A stretch of 64,000 bases of DNA from Cellvibrionaceae bacterium AOL6 (GCA_003265435.1 NOXC01000002.1:124001-188000); one strand, 5' to 3'. Counted from the stretch's first letter, positions 28,409 to 38,959 are shown. Notes: generated by a model not told the origin, from the sequence alone. Made by a program: numbers and translations.

Positions 28409-30642
28409 GAAAAATTTGGGACATTCACGGTGGAGTACACCCACCGGAGAACAAAACGCAAAGCAATGCGCGTCCAATAGCGTCCATTGCGCTGCCGCGC
28501 ACATTGACCTTACCACTGAATCAACACATCGGCGCACCGGCCGAACCGGTCGTGGCCGTTGGGGATCACGTTCTCAAGGGCGAACGCATAGCGCGTGCAC
28601 AGGGAGCGGTCAGCGCCTCGGTCCATGCCTCAACTTCGGGCACGGTGGTGGCCATTGAAGCGCGCCCCATTCCACATCCTTCAGGCCTAAGCGCCCCATG
28701 CATCGTTATCGAAAGCGATGGGGAAGACCGCTGGGGTCACCGAGAAGCGCTGCCAGATTGGCAGAATGCGGAACCCGCCACGCTGTTACAACACATTCGC
28801 CAGGCCGGTATCGCAGGCATGGGCGGAGCCGGTTTCCCCGCGGCCGTGAAGCTCAAGCCGCGTGAAGATCAGCACATCAATACGCTCATTCTCAATGGCA
28901 CTGAGTGCGAGCCTTATATCACCGCGGACGACATGCTGATGCGCGAACGCGCTGCAGAGATCATCGGTGGTGTCGACATTCTCAGTCATCTTCTTGGCGA
29001 GCCGCAGGAGGTCCTGATTGGTATCGAGGACAATAAACCTGAAGCCATCGAAGCCATGCGTCGCGCCTGTGAAGGCACCCGTTATGAGGTTGTCGTCTTC
29101 CCAACCAAGTACCCTTCCGGTGGCGAAAAGCAGCTCATCCAGATTGTGACGGGCAAAGAAGTGCCCGTCGGCCGTTTGCCTGCAGACATTGGTATCGTCG
29201 TACAGAACGTGGGCACCGCTGCTGCGGTTCATCGCGCGGTCGTGCTCGGCGAGCCCCTGATTTCTCGCGTGACCACCGTGGTCGGCGAAGCCCTCAATAC
29301 GCAACAAAATATCGACGTGTTGATCGGCACACCGATTTCACACGTATTAGAACAGCATGGTTTCGATTCGCAGCGCTCAGCGCGCTTAATTGTGGGCGGA
29401 CCCATGATGGGATATGCGTTAGAGCACCCGGAAGTGCCTGTCATCAAAACCACAAACTGCCTGCTGTTGCCCTCGCGCGAAGAAATGCCTTTACCCGAGC
29501 CCGCTCAGCCCTGCATCCGCTGTGGTATGTGTGCGGAGGCCTGTCCGGCATCGTTGCTGCCGCAGCAACTGTATTGGTTCTCACGCGCAGAAGATTTCGA
29601 TCGACTCGAATCGCACAATTTATTTGATTGCATTGAATGTGGCGCGTGTTCCTATGTGTGCCCATCCAATATTCCGTTGGTGCAATACTATCGCGCATCC
29701 AAGGGCGCCATACGCCAGCATCAGGAAGAAAAACGCAAGGCCGAGCACTCGCGTCAACGCTTTGAATTCCGCAAAGCGAGAATGGAACGTGCCGAAGCGG
29801 AAAAAGAAGCCAAACGCCTTGCGCGTAAAAAGGCGGCCGAAGCGGCGAAACAAAAAGTCGCTGCGCAAAAAAGTGCGCCCCCTGCAGCAGCGCCAACAAA
29901 ACCGGCGGAGCAGGACCCAGATAAACAGCGCGCCAAACTCGAACGCGCACTGAGCAGCGCGCAAAGCCGTCGTGACCGAGCCAAACAGTCACTGGAAAAA
30001 GCACAAGAGGAGCAGCTCGAAACCGCTCGCATCGACGCACTGACCGCACGCCTGAAAGAAGCTGAAGTCAAAGTGACAGAAGCGGAAAAGAAATTGCAGG
30101 CATTCCAGGCTGAGGGCGCATCGGCGGACACACCCGCTGTGCCAGCCGCGCAGATTATCGAAAAAGTCAGCGCCAGCCCTCGGGAAAAACTGGAAAAGTC
30201 TCTTGCCAGTCTAGATAAGCGCCTGCAGGCGGCAAAAGACAAACTCGCCGAAGCCGAAGCGGCGCAGGCACCTACGGTTGAAGCACTGCGACAAGGTGTC
30301 GCGAAGCTGGAAGAAAAGCGTCAAGCGACCGCGACAGAGCTTGAAGAAAGCGCCGCTCAGCCGGAAACCGACAACACGGGACCACAGGAAACCGCGACGC
30401 TGAGCGCCGCCGAGCAAGCGATTGCCAAAGCGCAAGCTCGCGCACAGAGCCTCGCCGCAATGAGCCCTGAAGAAAAAGCGGCCGCGCAAATCGAAAGCCT
30501 GAAAAAGCGCCTCGACAAAGCGCGCGCTCGCTTGCAAAAGGCCGAGCAAGACGGCGACGACAATATTGATGCCTTTCGCGCAGGTGTCGAAAAGCTGGAA
30601 GCCAAACTCGCCGCCAGCCAGACAGAAAACACGGATTCGTAA
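28405..30642 (+). CDS. rsxC: Electron transport complex subunit RsxC (RnfC)
   Basis: Peripheral subunit with NADH/FMN binding. 745 residues. N-terminal biotinyl-lipoyl-like part ([23 protein letters not shown]), SLBB/complex I 51 kDa-like region ([29 protein letters not shown]), and two 4Fe-4S motifs starting at Cys370 ([12 protein letters not shown]) and Cys409 ([12 protein letters not shown]). After about residue 440 comes a long Ala/Glu/Lys coiled-coil tail of roughly 300 residues. Gammaproteobacterial RsxC often has such a tail; its length is variable. Confidence 0.96.
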   Translation: MRKIWDIHGGVHPPENKTQSNARPIASIALPRTLTLPLNQHIGAPAEPVVAVGDHVLKGERIARAQGAVSASVHASTSGTVVAIEARPIPHPSGLSAPCIVIESDGEDRWGHREALPDWQNAEPATLLQHIRQAGIAGMGGAGFPAAVKLKPREDQHINTLILNGTECEPYITADDMLMRERAAEIIGGVDILSHLLGEPQEVLIGIEDNKPEAIEAMRRACEGTRYEVVVFPTKYPSGGEKQLIQIVTGKEVPVGRLPADIGIVVQNVGTAAAVHRAVVLGEPLISRVTTVVGEALNTQQNIDVLIGTPISHVLEQHGFDSQRSARLIVGGPMMGYALEHPEVPVIKTTNCLLLPSREEMPLPEPAQPCIRCGMCAEACPASLLPQQLYWFSRAEDFDRLESHNLFDCIECGACSYVCPSNIPLVQYYRASKGAIRQHQEEKRKAEHSRQRFEFRKARMERAEAEKEAKRLARKKAAEAAKQKVAAQKSAPPAAAPTKPAEQDPDKQRAKLERALSSAQSRRDRAKQSLEKAQEEQLETARIDALTARLKEAEVKVTEAEKKLQAFQAEGASADTPAVPAAQIIEKVSASPREKLEKSLASLDKRLQAAKDKLAEAEAAQAPTVEALRQGVAKLEEKRQATATELEESAAQPETDNTGPQETATLSAAEQAIAKAQARAQSLAAMSPEEKAAAQIESLKKRLDKARARLQKAEQDGDDNIDAFRAGVEKLEAKLAASQTENTDS

Positions 30643-30691
30643 CACCCAAGTAGCAACATGAACGTACTACCCACACTTAATGGAGTGAACC

Positions 30692-31561
30692 ATGTCTGAA
30701 GAAGCACCTAACGAAGCGAAAGCCAGTATCGTCGATCAAGCGCAAGAATTTTTTGCCGACGGCTCCTGGATTGAAGCCATCATCCCCTTTCTGACCAACC
30801 TGGCCATCGCTTTCGCGATCTACCTGATTGGCTTTTGGATCATCGCGCGCATTGTTTCGCTGATCGACAAAGCCATGTCGATGCGCAACTTCGACGAAGC
30901 ACTGCAGGGCTTCTTGCTGGCCATTCTCGGCACCGCCCTGAAGTTTGTAGTCGTACTGGCCGCGATCGATATGCTCGGTGTGCCGACAACGTCACTGCTC
31001 GCGGTGTTGGGTGCTGCAGGCTTGGCAATTGGTCTGGCCCTTAAAGACTCCCTGTCCAACTTTGCGGCGGGTGTCATGCTGATTGTCTTCAAGCCGTTCA
31101 AAATTGGCGACTTTGTTGAGGCCGGTGGCACTGCGGGCATCGTTGAGAAAATCACGGTGTTCAACTCTATTTTCCGCTCGCCGGACAACAAAGAGATCAT
31201 TATCCCCAACTCTCAGATCTATGGCGGCACAATCACCAACTATTCCGCCAAGCCCACGCGTCGCGTTGATCTGGTCATCGGCATCAGCTATGACGACGAC
31301 ATGAAAAAAGCGCGTGATCTTATGCAACAGGTTGTCGACGCCGACGAACGCATCCTGAAAGACCCAGAGACCGTCATCGCGGTCAATGAACTGGCGGACA
31401 GCAGCGTCAACTTTGTCGTGCGTCCCTGGGTAAACAGCGCAGATTACTGGGGCGTAAAATGGGATCTGACCGAAAAAATCAAAGAAACCTTTGATAGCAA
31501 CGGCATTACCATCCCGTACCCGCAACAAGATGTGTACATGCATCAAGTTGAAAAGGCGTAA
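30692..31561 (+). CDS. mscS: Small-conductance mechanosensitive channel (MscS family)
   Basis: Inner-membrane channel that opens under tension to release solutes after hypo-osmotic shock. 289 residues: hydrophobic N-terminus with TM1 (IPFLTNLAIAFAIYLIGFWIIARIV), pore helix region with AVLGAAGLAIGLALKDSLSNFAAG, then the beta domain (VEAGGTAGIVEKITVFNSIF) and cytosolic cage (VVRPWVNSADYWGVKWDLTEKIKETF). GGAGTG precedes the start. It lies between rsxC and rsxD, an unusual place. I infer an insertion into the operon; it might share its transcript. Confidence 0.9.
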   Translation: MSEEAPNEAKASIVDQAQEFFADGSWIEAIIPFLTNLAIAFAIYLIGFWIIARIVSLIDKAMSMRNFDEALQGFLLAILGTALKFVVVLAAIDMLGVPTTSLLAVLGAAGLAIGLALKDSLSNFAAGVMLIVFKPFKIGDFVEAGGTAGIVEKITVFNSIFRSPDNKEIIIPNSQIYGGTITNYSAKPTRRVDLVIGISYDDDMKKARDLMQQVVDADERILKDPETVIAVNELADSSVNFVVRPWVNSADYWGVKWDLTEKIKETFDSNGITIPYPQQDVYMHQVEKA

Positions 31562-31576
31562 GCCACTAAGCACCGT

Positions 31577-31609
31577 GGGAGCTGCCATGCGGCTCCCCGG
31601 ACAATTTTT
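31577..31609 (+). terminator. Candidate terminator between mscS and rsxD
   Basis: GGGAGC and GCTCCC arms at 31577-31597 around a CAT loop, nine base pairs with one mismatch, and T5 at 31605-31609 some way downstream. Weak evidence. If real, rsxDGE would need its own promoter within 31610-31680. Confidence 0.35.
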
Positions 31610-31680
31610 GCAAGCGATGCGCCTCTCGTTTACAAAAGTTGTTCGACGACACAACTGAAATTGGAACACAGCGACACACC

Positions 31681-32742
31681 ATGGCCTTTATTAAGCTCAG
31701 CTCCCCCCATGCGACCCGCAGAGGTACCGCCGGCAACGTGATGCAGCAAGTGCTGCTCGCTACGCTGCCAGGCATTGCGGCGCTCACCCTATTTTTTGGG
31801 CCGGGAAGCCTGATCAACATCGTCTTGTGTGCCGTGTTCTGCCTTGCGCTGGAAGCCGGGTTTCTCGGACTTCGCGGGCGGCCTGCAATGCCCTTTCTCA
31901 AGGATTACAGCGCACTTGTCACCGCCATTCTGCTCGGCATCGCCCTGCCCCCTTACAGCCCTTGGTGGCTGCTGTTGACGGGCTGTTTTTTCGCGATTGT
32001 CGTGGCCAAGCAACTCTATGGCGGACTGGGGTTCAACCCATTCAACCCTGCAATGGTGGGGTATGTGGTGCTGCTGATTTCCTTTCCCGTTGAAATGACG
32101 CGCTGGACACTCGCCAGCCCCGCACTTGCAGAAGGCATCGCGCTGCCGAATATCGCCCAGGGTCTGCAAATGACCTTTGGCCTGCTCGGTAATGGCGACA
32201 TCGACGCCTGGACCGGCGCCACACCGCTCGATATCGTCAAGCAAAATCAGGGAGAAACCCTGTCTGCACTTTACGCGCAAAGCCCAATGTTGTTTTCAGG
32301 CACCTGGGCGGGCGCGGGCTGGGAATGGGTCAACCTCGGCTTTCTATTGGGTGGCGTCTATTTGTTGTATCGGCGCGTATTTACTTGGCACGCACCGGTG
32401 GCCATGTTGATTGCACTCACACTGCTGAGCGCGCTGTTCTATGATGGCGGCAGCTCCGAAAGCCCTGGCTCGCCGTTGCTGCATCTCTTTTCTGGCGCAA
32501 CCATGCTCGGCGCGTTCTTTATCGTCACGGATCCAGTCAGTTCTGCGGTCAGCACGCGCGGGCGCCTCGTATTCGGTGCCGGCGTTGGCATACTGGTGTA
32601 CTTGATCCGCGCATGGGGGAATTATCCCGACGCCGTCGCCTTTGCCGTGCTGTTAATGAACTTCGCCGCGCCTTTTATCGACTATTACACCCTGCCGCGT
32701 ACCTACGGGCACAGCAAGGCCAACAGCGGGAGGGTGAAGTAA
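31681..32742 (+). CDS. rsxD: Electron transport complex subunit RsxD (RnfD)
   Basis: NqrB/RnfD-family integral membrane subunit that carries covalent FMN. About 353 residues, many membrane segments. Landmarks: QVLLATLPGIAALTLFFGPG, KQLYGGLGFNPFNPAMVGYVVLLISFP (family signature), DAWTGATPLDIVK (flavin-site Thr in GAT), and a C-terminal GRLVFGAGVGILVYLIRAWG. ATG 31681 is chosen because conserved sequence (MAFIKLSSPH) begins there; the frame also opens at 31639. Confidence 0.96.
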   Translation: MAFIKLSSPHATRRGTAGNVMQQVLLATLPGIAALTLFFGPGSLINIVLCAVFCLALEAGFLGLRGRPAMPFLKDYSALVTAILLGIALPPYSPWWLLLTGCFFAIVVAKQLYGGLGFNPFNPAMVGYVVLLISFPVEMTRWTLASPALAEGIALPNIAQGLQMTFGLLGNGDIDAWTGATPLDIVKQNQGETLSALYAQSPMLFSGTWAGAGWEWVNLGFLLGGVYLLYRRVFTWHAPVAMLIALTLLSALFYDGGSSESPGSPLLHLFSGATMLGAFFIVTDPVSSAVSTRGRLVFGAGVGILVYLIRAWGNYPDAVAFAVLLMNFAAPFIDYYTLPRTYGHSKANSGRVK

Positions 32743-32743
32743 T

Positions 32744-33385
32744 ATGCTAGGCACGTCCATCACCCGCAACAGTCTTATCCTCAGTGCCTTTGCGCTGGCC
32801 ACGGCCGCAGTACTGGCCATGATCTATGCCAGCACCGCAACGCGCATCGCTGAGCAGGAACGCATGGCCGCCGCGAGCGCCCTCTTGGAAATCGTACCGA
32901 GGTCTCGCCACGATAATGAGTTGCTCGACACCGTTTGGCCCATCCCCGCGGCGCACCTGGAGCGTTTGCATCTGCACGGCCCTGAAAATATTCACGTTGC
33001 GATGAATCAGGGCAAAGTGATGGCGGTATTGATTCCGGCGATTGCGCCTGACGGGTACTCTGGAGACATTAAAATGCTGGTGGGTATCAATGTAGATGGC
33101 AGCATTGCTGGTGTCCGTGTGCTCAGCCACAAAGAGACACCGGGGCTCGGCGACAAGGTCAGCATCAACAAAAGTGATTGGATCTTCAGCTTTAATGGAC
33201 GCTCGCTTGGGGCCCCCAAAGCGTCTGGCTGGGCGGTCAAAAAGGATGGTGGTGAATTCGACCAGTTCACTGGCGCGACCATTACCCCACGCGCCGTCGT
33301 CAATCAGGTGCACGACACGCTGGAATATTTCGCTGAAATTCAATCCGACATCGTAAGTAAATTTGAGACTGTCTCACATGACTGA
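32744..33385 (+). CDS. rsxG: Electron transport complex subunit RsxG (RnfG)
   Basis: FMN-binding periplasmic subunit anchored by one N-terminal helix. 213 residues. The signature for covalent FMN is in SGAT-like [15 protein letters not shown] near the C-terminus (Thr of GAT). It starts one base after the rsxD stop, with GGAGGGTGAAG in front, and overlaps rsxE by 8 bases. Confidence 0.96.
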   Translation: MLGTSITRNSLILSAFALATAAVLAMIYASTATRIAEQERMAAASALLEIVPRSRHDNELLDTVWPIPAAHLERLHLHGPENIHVAMNQGKVMAVLIPAIAPDGYSGDIKMLVGINVDGSIAGVRVLSHKETPGLGDKVSINKSDWIFSFNGRSLGAPKASGWAVKKDGGEFDQFTGATITPRAVVNQVHDTLEYFAEIQSDIVSKFETVSHD

Positions 33386-34085
33386 TTATCGGGAATTAAC
33401 ACAGAACGGACTCTGGAAGAACAACCCTGCACTGGTACAACTGCTTGGACTCTGCCCTCTTCTCGCGGTAACAGGGTCTGTGGTCAATGCCTTAGGGCTC
33501 GGACTCGCAACGCTTCTCGTGTTGGTGGGCTCTAATGTCGCGGTTTCTTTGGTGCGCAATGCCGTCAGCGATGCGGTCAAACTGCCGGCCTTCGTGATGA
33601 TCATCGCCTCGTTTACCACCGGCACCGAGCTCCTGATGCAGGCCTACACCTTTGAGTTGTACCAAATTCTCGGTATCTTTATCCCACTGATCGTCACCAA
33701 CTGCGCCATCTTGGGCCGCGCAGACGCTTACGCCAGCAAAAACCCCATTTGGCCCAGTGCGGTAGATGGTTTCATGATGGGAATGGGCTTCATGGGAGCG
33801 CTGCTGATCATCGGAGCCATACGCGAAATATTGGGTGCAGGTACCTTGTTTGCTGATATGCACTTGCTTTTCGGTGAGACAGCCCGAGGTTGGACTGTTT
33901 CCCTATTTGGTCAAAACTATTCAGGGTTTCTGGTAGCCGTCTTACCACCCGGTGCCTTTCTTGTAGCAGGCCTTTTAATCGCGATCAAGAATGCGGTTGA
34001 TGCCGAAATTGAGCGCCGTCAAGCGGCGAAGCGCGTGGTGGTAAAAGGCTCTAAGCGCGTACGTACAACAGGCAACGTGGCCTAA
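33378..34085 (+). CDS. rsxE: Electron transport complex subunit RsxE (RnfE)
   Basis: Integral membrane subunit, homologous to RsxA. About 235 residues, six hydrophobic segments; landmarks [27 protein letters not shown] and [25 protein letters not shown] 33378 ([11 protein letters not shown]) is used rather than an earlier in-frame start at 33363 because it matches the family. Last gene of the rsx operon; nth, which follows in E. coli, is not present here. Confidence 0.96.
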   Translation: MTDYRELTQNGLWKNNPALVQLLGLCPLLAVTGSVVNALGLGLATLLVLVGSNVAVSLVRNAVSDAVKLPAFVMIIASFTTGTELLMQAYTFELYQILGIFIPLIVTNCAILGRADAYASKNPIWPSAVDGFMMGMGFMGALLIIGAIREILGAGTLFADMHLLFGETARGWTVSLFGQNYSGFLVAVLPPGAFLVAGLLIAIKNAVDAEIERRQAAKRVVVKGSKRVRTTGNVA

Positions 34086-34093
34086 GCCACGTT
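34074..34093 (+). terminator. Hairpin at the end of the rsx operon
   Basis: AACGTGGC, loop CTAA, GCCACGTT: a perfect 8-bp stem whose loop includes the rsxE stop codon, followed by a CCTTCTTT stretch. Likely operon terminator. Confidence 0.6.
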
Positions 34094-34121
34094 CCTTCTT
34101 TGCGACTAGAGTCTGTTAACA

Positions 34122-36131
34122 CTATTCTGCTGCCAACACCGCGTCGTCACTTCCCAGATACTGCCTAATGAAAGGGAGTACATTTTCGAGTACGAGCACT
34201 CGGCTTTCTTGATCCATCAGGTAGTGATTGTCGTTTTGCATTTCTACCAGTGTCACCTCTTTATTCGCGCGTTTTAAGGCCTTCTCCATCACCTTTGATT
34301 GTTTGATTCGAACGGTTTTATCGTCTTCCGAATGCAGAAGCAGAACAGGGCTGACAATCTTGTCTGCATTTTTCGCTGGAGAAATGGCGTCCAGAGCCGC
34401 TGCGTCAAATTCGCCGTTCGACATTTGCATTTTCCAATAGGCCACGATGCTGGAATCACTAGAGTAATCTCTCGCTTCCGTGCGAAGCATACGATTCAGA
34501 TCCGTCACGCCATTAATAGAAACAACGCATCGATAGGTATCTGGATAGAGCATCGCCCCGGCGAGCGCCGCATAACCGCCATAGCTGCCGCCAAGAATAC
34601 ATACCCGTGAAGGATCAACGTAACCTGCGCTGACCAGGCCATCCAACACATCCTTTAAATCGCTTTGCATCTTACCGCCCCACTCACCGTATCCGGCAGT
34701 CAGGTGCGCATTGCCAAAGCCCTTGGAGCCGCGAAATTGTGGCTGAATCACAAGATAGCCCTGATCCGCGAGAGATTGAGCCAGCCAGTCAAAGTCAATC
34801 ACATCGTACGAGGCTGGCCCGCCATGCGGCAACATGACCGCAGGCAATGATTTTAAATTATCCATCTTGTTATTGGGCAAGGTCATCAGCACAGGAATTT
34901 TCAAACCATCCTCTGCAGTAGTACTCCATGTGGCCAAAGGATGGATATCCTCCTGCTCGATATGAGGATAATTTTTAGCAAACATGACCGGCTGCTCACC
35001 CTCACTAAAGAGGATGTAATCGCCCGAATAGGCACTACCGGTGACTTTGACGATAATGTGTTTCTTATCCTCAGTAAAATCCACCAGCGTTACGGAGTGC
35101 TCGTCGAACATTGATCGAATCTTTTCGATACGCGCGTTGAAAGCCTTATCGATAAAGTGATAGCTGGGGGTAAACCCGCTGTACGCCACGCCCGTCACCA
35201 CTCGATTCACATCTGTATACACTCGGGTGATATCCGCATCAGGCCGATCCAAGTCAAGATCTTCAAACTCGCCACTGGCGAAACGCAAAAGAGAATACTT
35301 TTTTCGGTCCTGGCCCGCTACGTCGCGAATGACAACGAGTGCCTGGTAATCTGGCGTGAGGCCCATCACAGAAATGGGAACTTGCTCAGTCTCTTCTTGA
35401 TAGAGGATCTTCCATTCCTTTCCAACACGATGTCGAAGCATGTACACATTTTTGTCATTGTCCATGACTTCATCGACAAGGACTTCTCCATCGGGCCCCA
35501 TGAAAAAATCATAGCTATCCTGATCACCGACATAAATGGGACGTGGACGCTTGGGGTTCTTTAATTTAACCCGCATGACTGAACGGGGTGGCCCGGCAGG
35601 GCCTACTGTAGAGGGCGTTCCAGTGAAAGCCGGCATATACACGTACTTGTGGTCATCCGAGATCCCCAGGATTTGCCCTAAGCCGGATTGAGAGCCATAT
35701 ATTCGATCTCCAAGCGTGAGGAGCTGACGCATTTTTTTGTCGGTTAAGTCGTACGCAATCGCCGTACTGATCTCTGGCTTCCCACGAAAACCAGGAACTC
35801 GCATCACCTCTGAGATATGAAAAACAACGAAATTATTCGTCAGAAAATACATATCGTAAGCATTGAGGTCGTTCAAATCAAAGGCCGCGACATTGCTGTG
35901 ATCTTCGGCTCTCAGAATACGCATATACGAGCGCCCATCAACGGTATTACGAAACGCAAGAAGCTTTCCGTCGGGCGATATCGATACCATATCGACTCTG
36001 GGTAATGACGCGTACTTCAAAACCCCCTCGAGCGTTTCCTCTTCAGCGAAGACAGGAAAGGCAATGCAGGCTATAAAAAATGCTATAGATATTTTTCGAA
36101 AAAAATGAAAGCTTAAAGCGTGTCTGACCAT
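34122..36131 (-). CDS. S9-family prolyl oligopeptidase-like serine peptidase, copy 1
   Basis: Secreted or periplasmic peptidase, about 669 residues. Signal peptide at the N-terminus (HFFRKISIAFFIACIAFPVFAEEE). A beta-propeller fills about residues 40-380; the alpha/beta hydrolase domain follows with GGPASYDVIDFDWLAQ, nucleophile Ser516 in GGSYGGY, an acid in the LHSEDDKTV segment near 600 and His636 (DNHYLMDQ). Likely cleaves small peptides, perhaps after Ala or Pro (acylaminoacyl-peptidase type). ATG 36131 is preceded by TTG 36134. Tandem with a paralogue at 36331-38325, with which it shares a leader motif. Confidence 0.88.
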   Translation of the reverse strand: MVRHALSFHFFRKISIAFFIACIAFPVFAEEETLEGVLKYASLPRVDMVSISPDGKLLAFRNTVDGRSYMRILRAEDHSNVAAFDLNDLNAYDMYFLTNNFVVFHISEVMRVPGFRGKPEISTAIAYDLTDKKMRQLLTLGDRIYGSQSGLGQILGISDDHKYVYMPAFTGTPSTVGPAGPPRSVMRVKLKNPKRPRPIYVGDQDSYDFFMGPDGEVLVDEVMDNDKNVYMLRHRVGKEWKILYQEETEQVPISVMGLTPDYQALVVIRDVAGQDRKKYSLLRFASGEFEDLDLDRPDADITRVYTDVNRVVTGVAYSGFTPSYHFIDKAFNARIEKIRSMFDEHSVTLVDFTEDKKHIIVKVTGSAYSGDYILFSEGEQPVMFAKNYPHIEQEDIHPLATWSTTAEDGLKIPVLMTLPNNKMDNLKSLPAVMLPHGGPASYDVIDFDWLAQSLADQGYLVIQPQFRGSKGFGNAHLTAGYGEWGGKMQSDLKDVLDGLVSAGYVDPSRVCILGGSYGGYAALAGAMLYPDTYRCVVSINGVTDLNRMLRTEARDYSSDSSIVAYWKMQMSNGEFDAAALDAISPAKNADKIVSPVLLLHSEDDKTVRIKQSKVMEKALKRANKEVTLVEMQNDNHYLMDQESRVLVLENVLPFIRQYLGSDDAVLAAE

Positions 36132-36330
36132 CAAGGTTCACCATTTTTTAATTATTTTGATTTAAAAGGGTACAGCGTTTGTGGACCCCGGAACCACCCG
36201 CCAACGAGTCATTCCAAAGGCCATTTCAGAGTCGCGAAATAGATATCCGGGCGCAGCCATTGCAGGCCCCACCCGCCGTTCAGATACTGGCTTCCATCTT
36301 GCTCGCACACCCAATGTTTTTAGTCTGTCA

Positions 36331-38325
36331 CTATTGAGTCGCCAGTGCAGGGGCTTCGCTTAAGTGCTCGCGCAAAAAAGGCAGCAGGTTTTTAAGTAGT
36401 AACACTCGACTATCTTGATCCATCAAATAGTGATTATCGTCCTTCATTTCGATTAGGGTTACCTCTTTTCCAGCACTTTTGAGCGCTTTAAACATGTCCT
36501 TGGACTGCTCAAATGGCACGGTTTCATCGCGTTCAGCATGCAATAACAAAACCGGACTCATAAAATTTTCGGCATGACGCGCCGGAGAGACGCGATCCAG
36601 CTCTTTGTCGATCACTTCACCATTTGCCATCTGCATTTCCCAGTACGCTACAACGCTCGAACTTTTATCCGCCTGACGCTTTGTGTCGTAGAGCATTTTT
36701 CGCAAGTCCGAGACGCCGTTGAAGGACACCACACAACGATATTTCTCTGGCGTAAAGGCTCCGCCAGCCAAAGCGGCGTAGCCACCGTAACTCCCCCCTG
36801 CAATGCACACTCTCGATAAATCGACATAGCCAGCACGCGCGAGACCTTTGAGCGTATCGGTCAAGTCGGACTGCATTTTTTTGCCCCACTCACCATGCCC
36901 GGCCTCGATGTGCTCCCAGCCAAAGCCAGAGGACCCACGAAACTGAGGTTGAATGACTAGATACCCCTCTTCGGCCAGAGCCTGAGCCAACCAGTCAAAG
37001 TCGACTTGGTCATAGGAACGCGGCCCACCATGAGGCAACATCACAGCGGGCAACTGCTTAATGTCAGGTAACTTGTGTCGCGGAAGCGTCAATAAAACAG
37101 GAATTTTTAAGCCATCTTCTGCACTTGTCTCCCACGTCGCGAGAGGATGGATATCGTCCGTGGCAATATGAGGATATTGTTTCGCTATCGAGATGGGCGG
37201 CTCCCCCTCACTGAACAAAACATATTCACCTGCGAACGAGCTTCCTTTGACCAGTACGACAATATGCTTACCGTCATCAGTCATATCCACAAAGCGGACC
37301 GCGTGCTCGGCAAACATCTGACCGATCTTTTTCATGCGTGCGTTCAGCTTTTCATCGAAAAAATGGTATTCGGGGAGGAAGCCACTGTATTGAATGCCAA
37401 GTACAACCCGATTAGTAGAGGTAATGACATCATCAATATCGGCATCATCGCGACTGAGCCCAGCATCCCGTATTGCACCATCCTTCAAACTGACTAGAAG
37501 ATACTGTTCTCGATCAGAATTTTTCGAATAACCAATTGCGACAAGCGACGAATAATCTGCCGTTAGCCCCACTGGCACCAGCCTCGGCAGATCCGTTTCG
37601 TCCTCGTACAAGGTTTCCCATTTTTTGTCCTTGCGATGCAGGATTCTGTATCGTTTACGGTCCGCTTCCATGACAACATCAATGAGCACTTCGCCATCAG
37701 GCCCCAAGAAATAGTCCGTACTGGCCAGTGCACTCGTGTAATGGGTACGAGGCCGTTTAGGATTACTTAATTTAACACGCATCACCGAGCGGCTGAGGTC
37801 GCTCGACTCTACATTTGCTGCCGTGCCTGTAATCGCAGGCATGTATACGTATTTGTGATCGTCCGAAATGCCGATAATTTCACCCAGACCGGTTTGACCT
37901 GGATAAATCTTGTCGCCCGGCGACAGTAATTGGCGCATCTTTTTTTCTTCTAGATCGTAGGTCATCGCCGTACTGACTTCGGGCTTTCCGAGAAACCCAG
38001 GTATGCGCATGACGTTAGACACCTCGAGCACGAGATATCGATCACTCAAAAAATACATACCGTAGGCATTCATGTCGCGCAGATTAAAAGTCACGACTTC
38101 GGCGCGATCACTGACACGCGTAATACGTAAAAAAGGCTGCCCATCAATGGTGTTTCGGTAGGCAAAATATTTACCGCCCGGAGAGATGGACACTTGATCA
38201 ATACTCGGCAACGCCGCGTATTTCAAAATATGAGGTGGGACGTCTGCATTGGACATGGGCGATGCCAAACTGACAGACACGACAAGACATAGCGCAAACG
38301 CGCGAAAAAAACCGCTGATGCTCAT
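36331..38325 (-). CDS. S9-family prolyl oligopeptidase-like serine peptidase, copy 2
   Basis: Paralogue of the previous gene, 664 residues, alignable over its length. Signal peptide FRAFALCLVVSVSLASPMSNADVP; beta-propeller; catalytic Ser512 in GGSYGGY, acid in LLLHAERDETV, His in DDNHYLMDQDSR. Propeller segments such as DRYLVLEVSNVMRIPGFLGKPEVSTAM match copy 1 closely. The bases before both ATGs share AATGGTGANCCT. Upstream of copy 1 in the direction of reading, separated from it by about 200 bases, so the two may be co-transcribed. Confidence 0.88.
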   Translation of the reverse strand: MSISGFFRAFALCLVVSVSLASPMSNADVPPHILKYAALPSIDQVSISPGGKYFAYRNTIDGQPFLRITRVSDRAEVVTFNLRDMNAYGMYFLSDRYLVLEVSNVMRIPGFLGKPEVSTAMTYDLEEKKMRQLLSPGDKIYPGQTGLGEIIGISDDHKYVYMPAITGTAANVESSDLSRSVMRVKLSNPKRPRTHYTSALASTDYFLGPDGEVLIDVVMEADRKRYRILHRKDKKWETLYEDETDLPRLVPVGLTADYSSLVAIGYSKNSDREQYLLVSLKDGAIRDAGLSRDDADIDDVITSTNRVVLGIQYSGFLPEYHFFDEKLNARMKKIGQMFAEHAVRFVDMTDDGKHIVVLVKGSSFAGEYVLFSEGEPPISIAKQYPHIATDDIHPLATWETSAEDGLKIPVLLTLPRHKLPDIKQLPAVMLPHGGPRSYDQVDFDWLAQALAEEGYLVIQPQFRGSSGFGWEHIEAGHGEWGKKMQSDLTDTLKGLARAGYVDLSRVCIAGGSYGGYAALAGGAFTPEKYRCVVSFNGVSDLRKMLYDTKRQADKSSSVVAYWEMQMANGEVIDKELDRVSPARHAENFMSPVLLLHAERDETVPFEQSKDMFKALKSAGKEVTLIEMKDDNHYLMDQDSRVLLLKNLLPFLREHLSEAPALATQ

Positions 38326-38659
38326 GATAGGATCACCATTCTATCGATTGCGAGATCTATGCAATCCGTGTGTATGGTTGACCTCGGAAATAACTAAAGA
38401 CAAGCGCTTCCAAAGTCCTTTTTAGAATCACAAAAAGTGAATCGTTGTGCCGAATGCATACACAGCCTGCTCTCGTGTATCACACACAACGCCATAGGAT
38501 GTTAGTTTAGGCGCCGCCCCTCTGCAATAGCAGCCGTGAATTACTTAAGCTCAATTGGTTTTAAAAACTCACCAGATATAACCTTTTACGATATTTTAAA
38601 TTAGATATTGCTTAATTAGTTTTTTCTAATACAATTGATTGAAAATGCGAGGAAAGCCC
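38326..38659. promoter_or_regulatory. Divergent control region of peptidase copy 2 and the BigR-like operon
   Basis: About 330 bases with no gene. The last 70 are strongly AT-rich and hold a broken inverted repeat, ATTAGA at 38600-38605 and TCTAAT at 38625-38630, around a TTAATTA palindrome (38612-38618). This is a plausible operator for the ArsR-type repressor that starts at 38660. I recall BigR operators as AT-rich palindromes, so this is suggestive only. Confidence 0.4.
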
Positions 38660-38959
38660 ATGAATCCCGATCTGGAAGCCCTGGCCGTTCACGCCGCCGA
38701 GGCCACTGCACTGCTCAAGGAGCTCGCCAACGAGAAGCGACTGATGATCTGCTGCAGCCTGGGAGATCAAGAGTTGTCCGTCAGTGAGCTCAACGCGCAG
38801 ATCCCATTGAGTCAATCGGCCTTGTCTCAACACTTGGCACGACTTCGCGAGGCCGAATTGCTCGCCACACGACGCGAAGGCCAGACGATTTACTATCGGC
38901 TAGCAGACCCACGAACCAAAACACTGATCGCCACCTTGAAAGCGATATTTTGCCCTTGA
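38660..38959 (+). CDS. ArsR-family persulfide-sensing repressor, BigR/SqrR-like
   Basis: Winged-helix repressor of 99 residues. Recognition region SQSALSQHLARLREAELL, wing RREGQTIYYRL. It has Cys31-Cys32 (RLMICCSL) and Cys98 (IFCP). In BigR and SqrR the two redox cysteines are 66 residues apart, as I recall; Cys32 and Cys98 here are also 66 apart, so a disulfide or tetrasulfide could form. ATG 38660 is preceded by GAGGA; TTG 38639 and ATG 38645 are upstream alternatives. It heads an operon of sulfur-handling genes. Confidence 0.88.
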   Translation: MNPDLEALAVHAAEATALLKELANEKRLMICCSLGDQELSVSELNAQIPLSQSALSQHLARLREAELLATRREGQTIYYRLADPRTKTLIATLKAIFCP

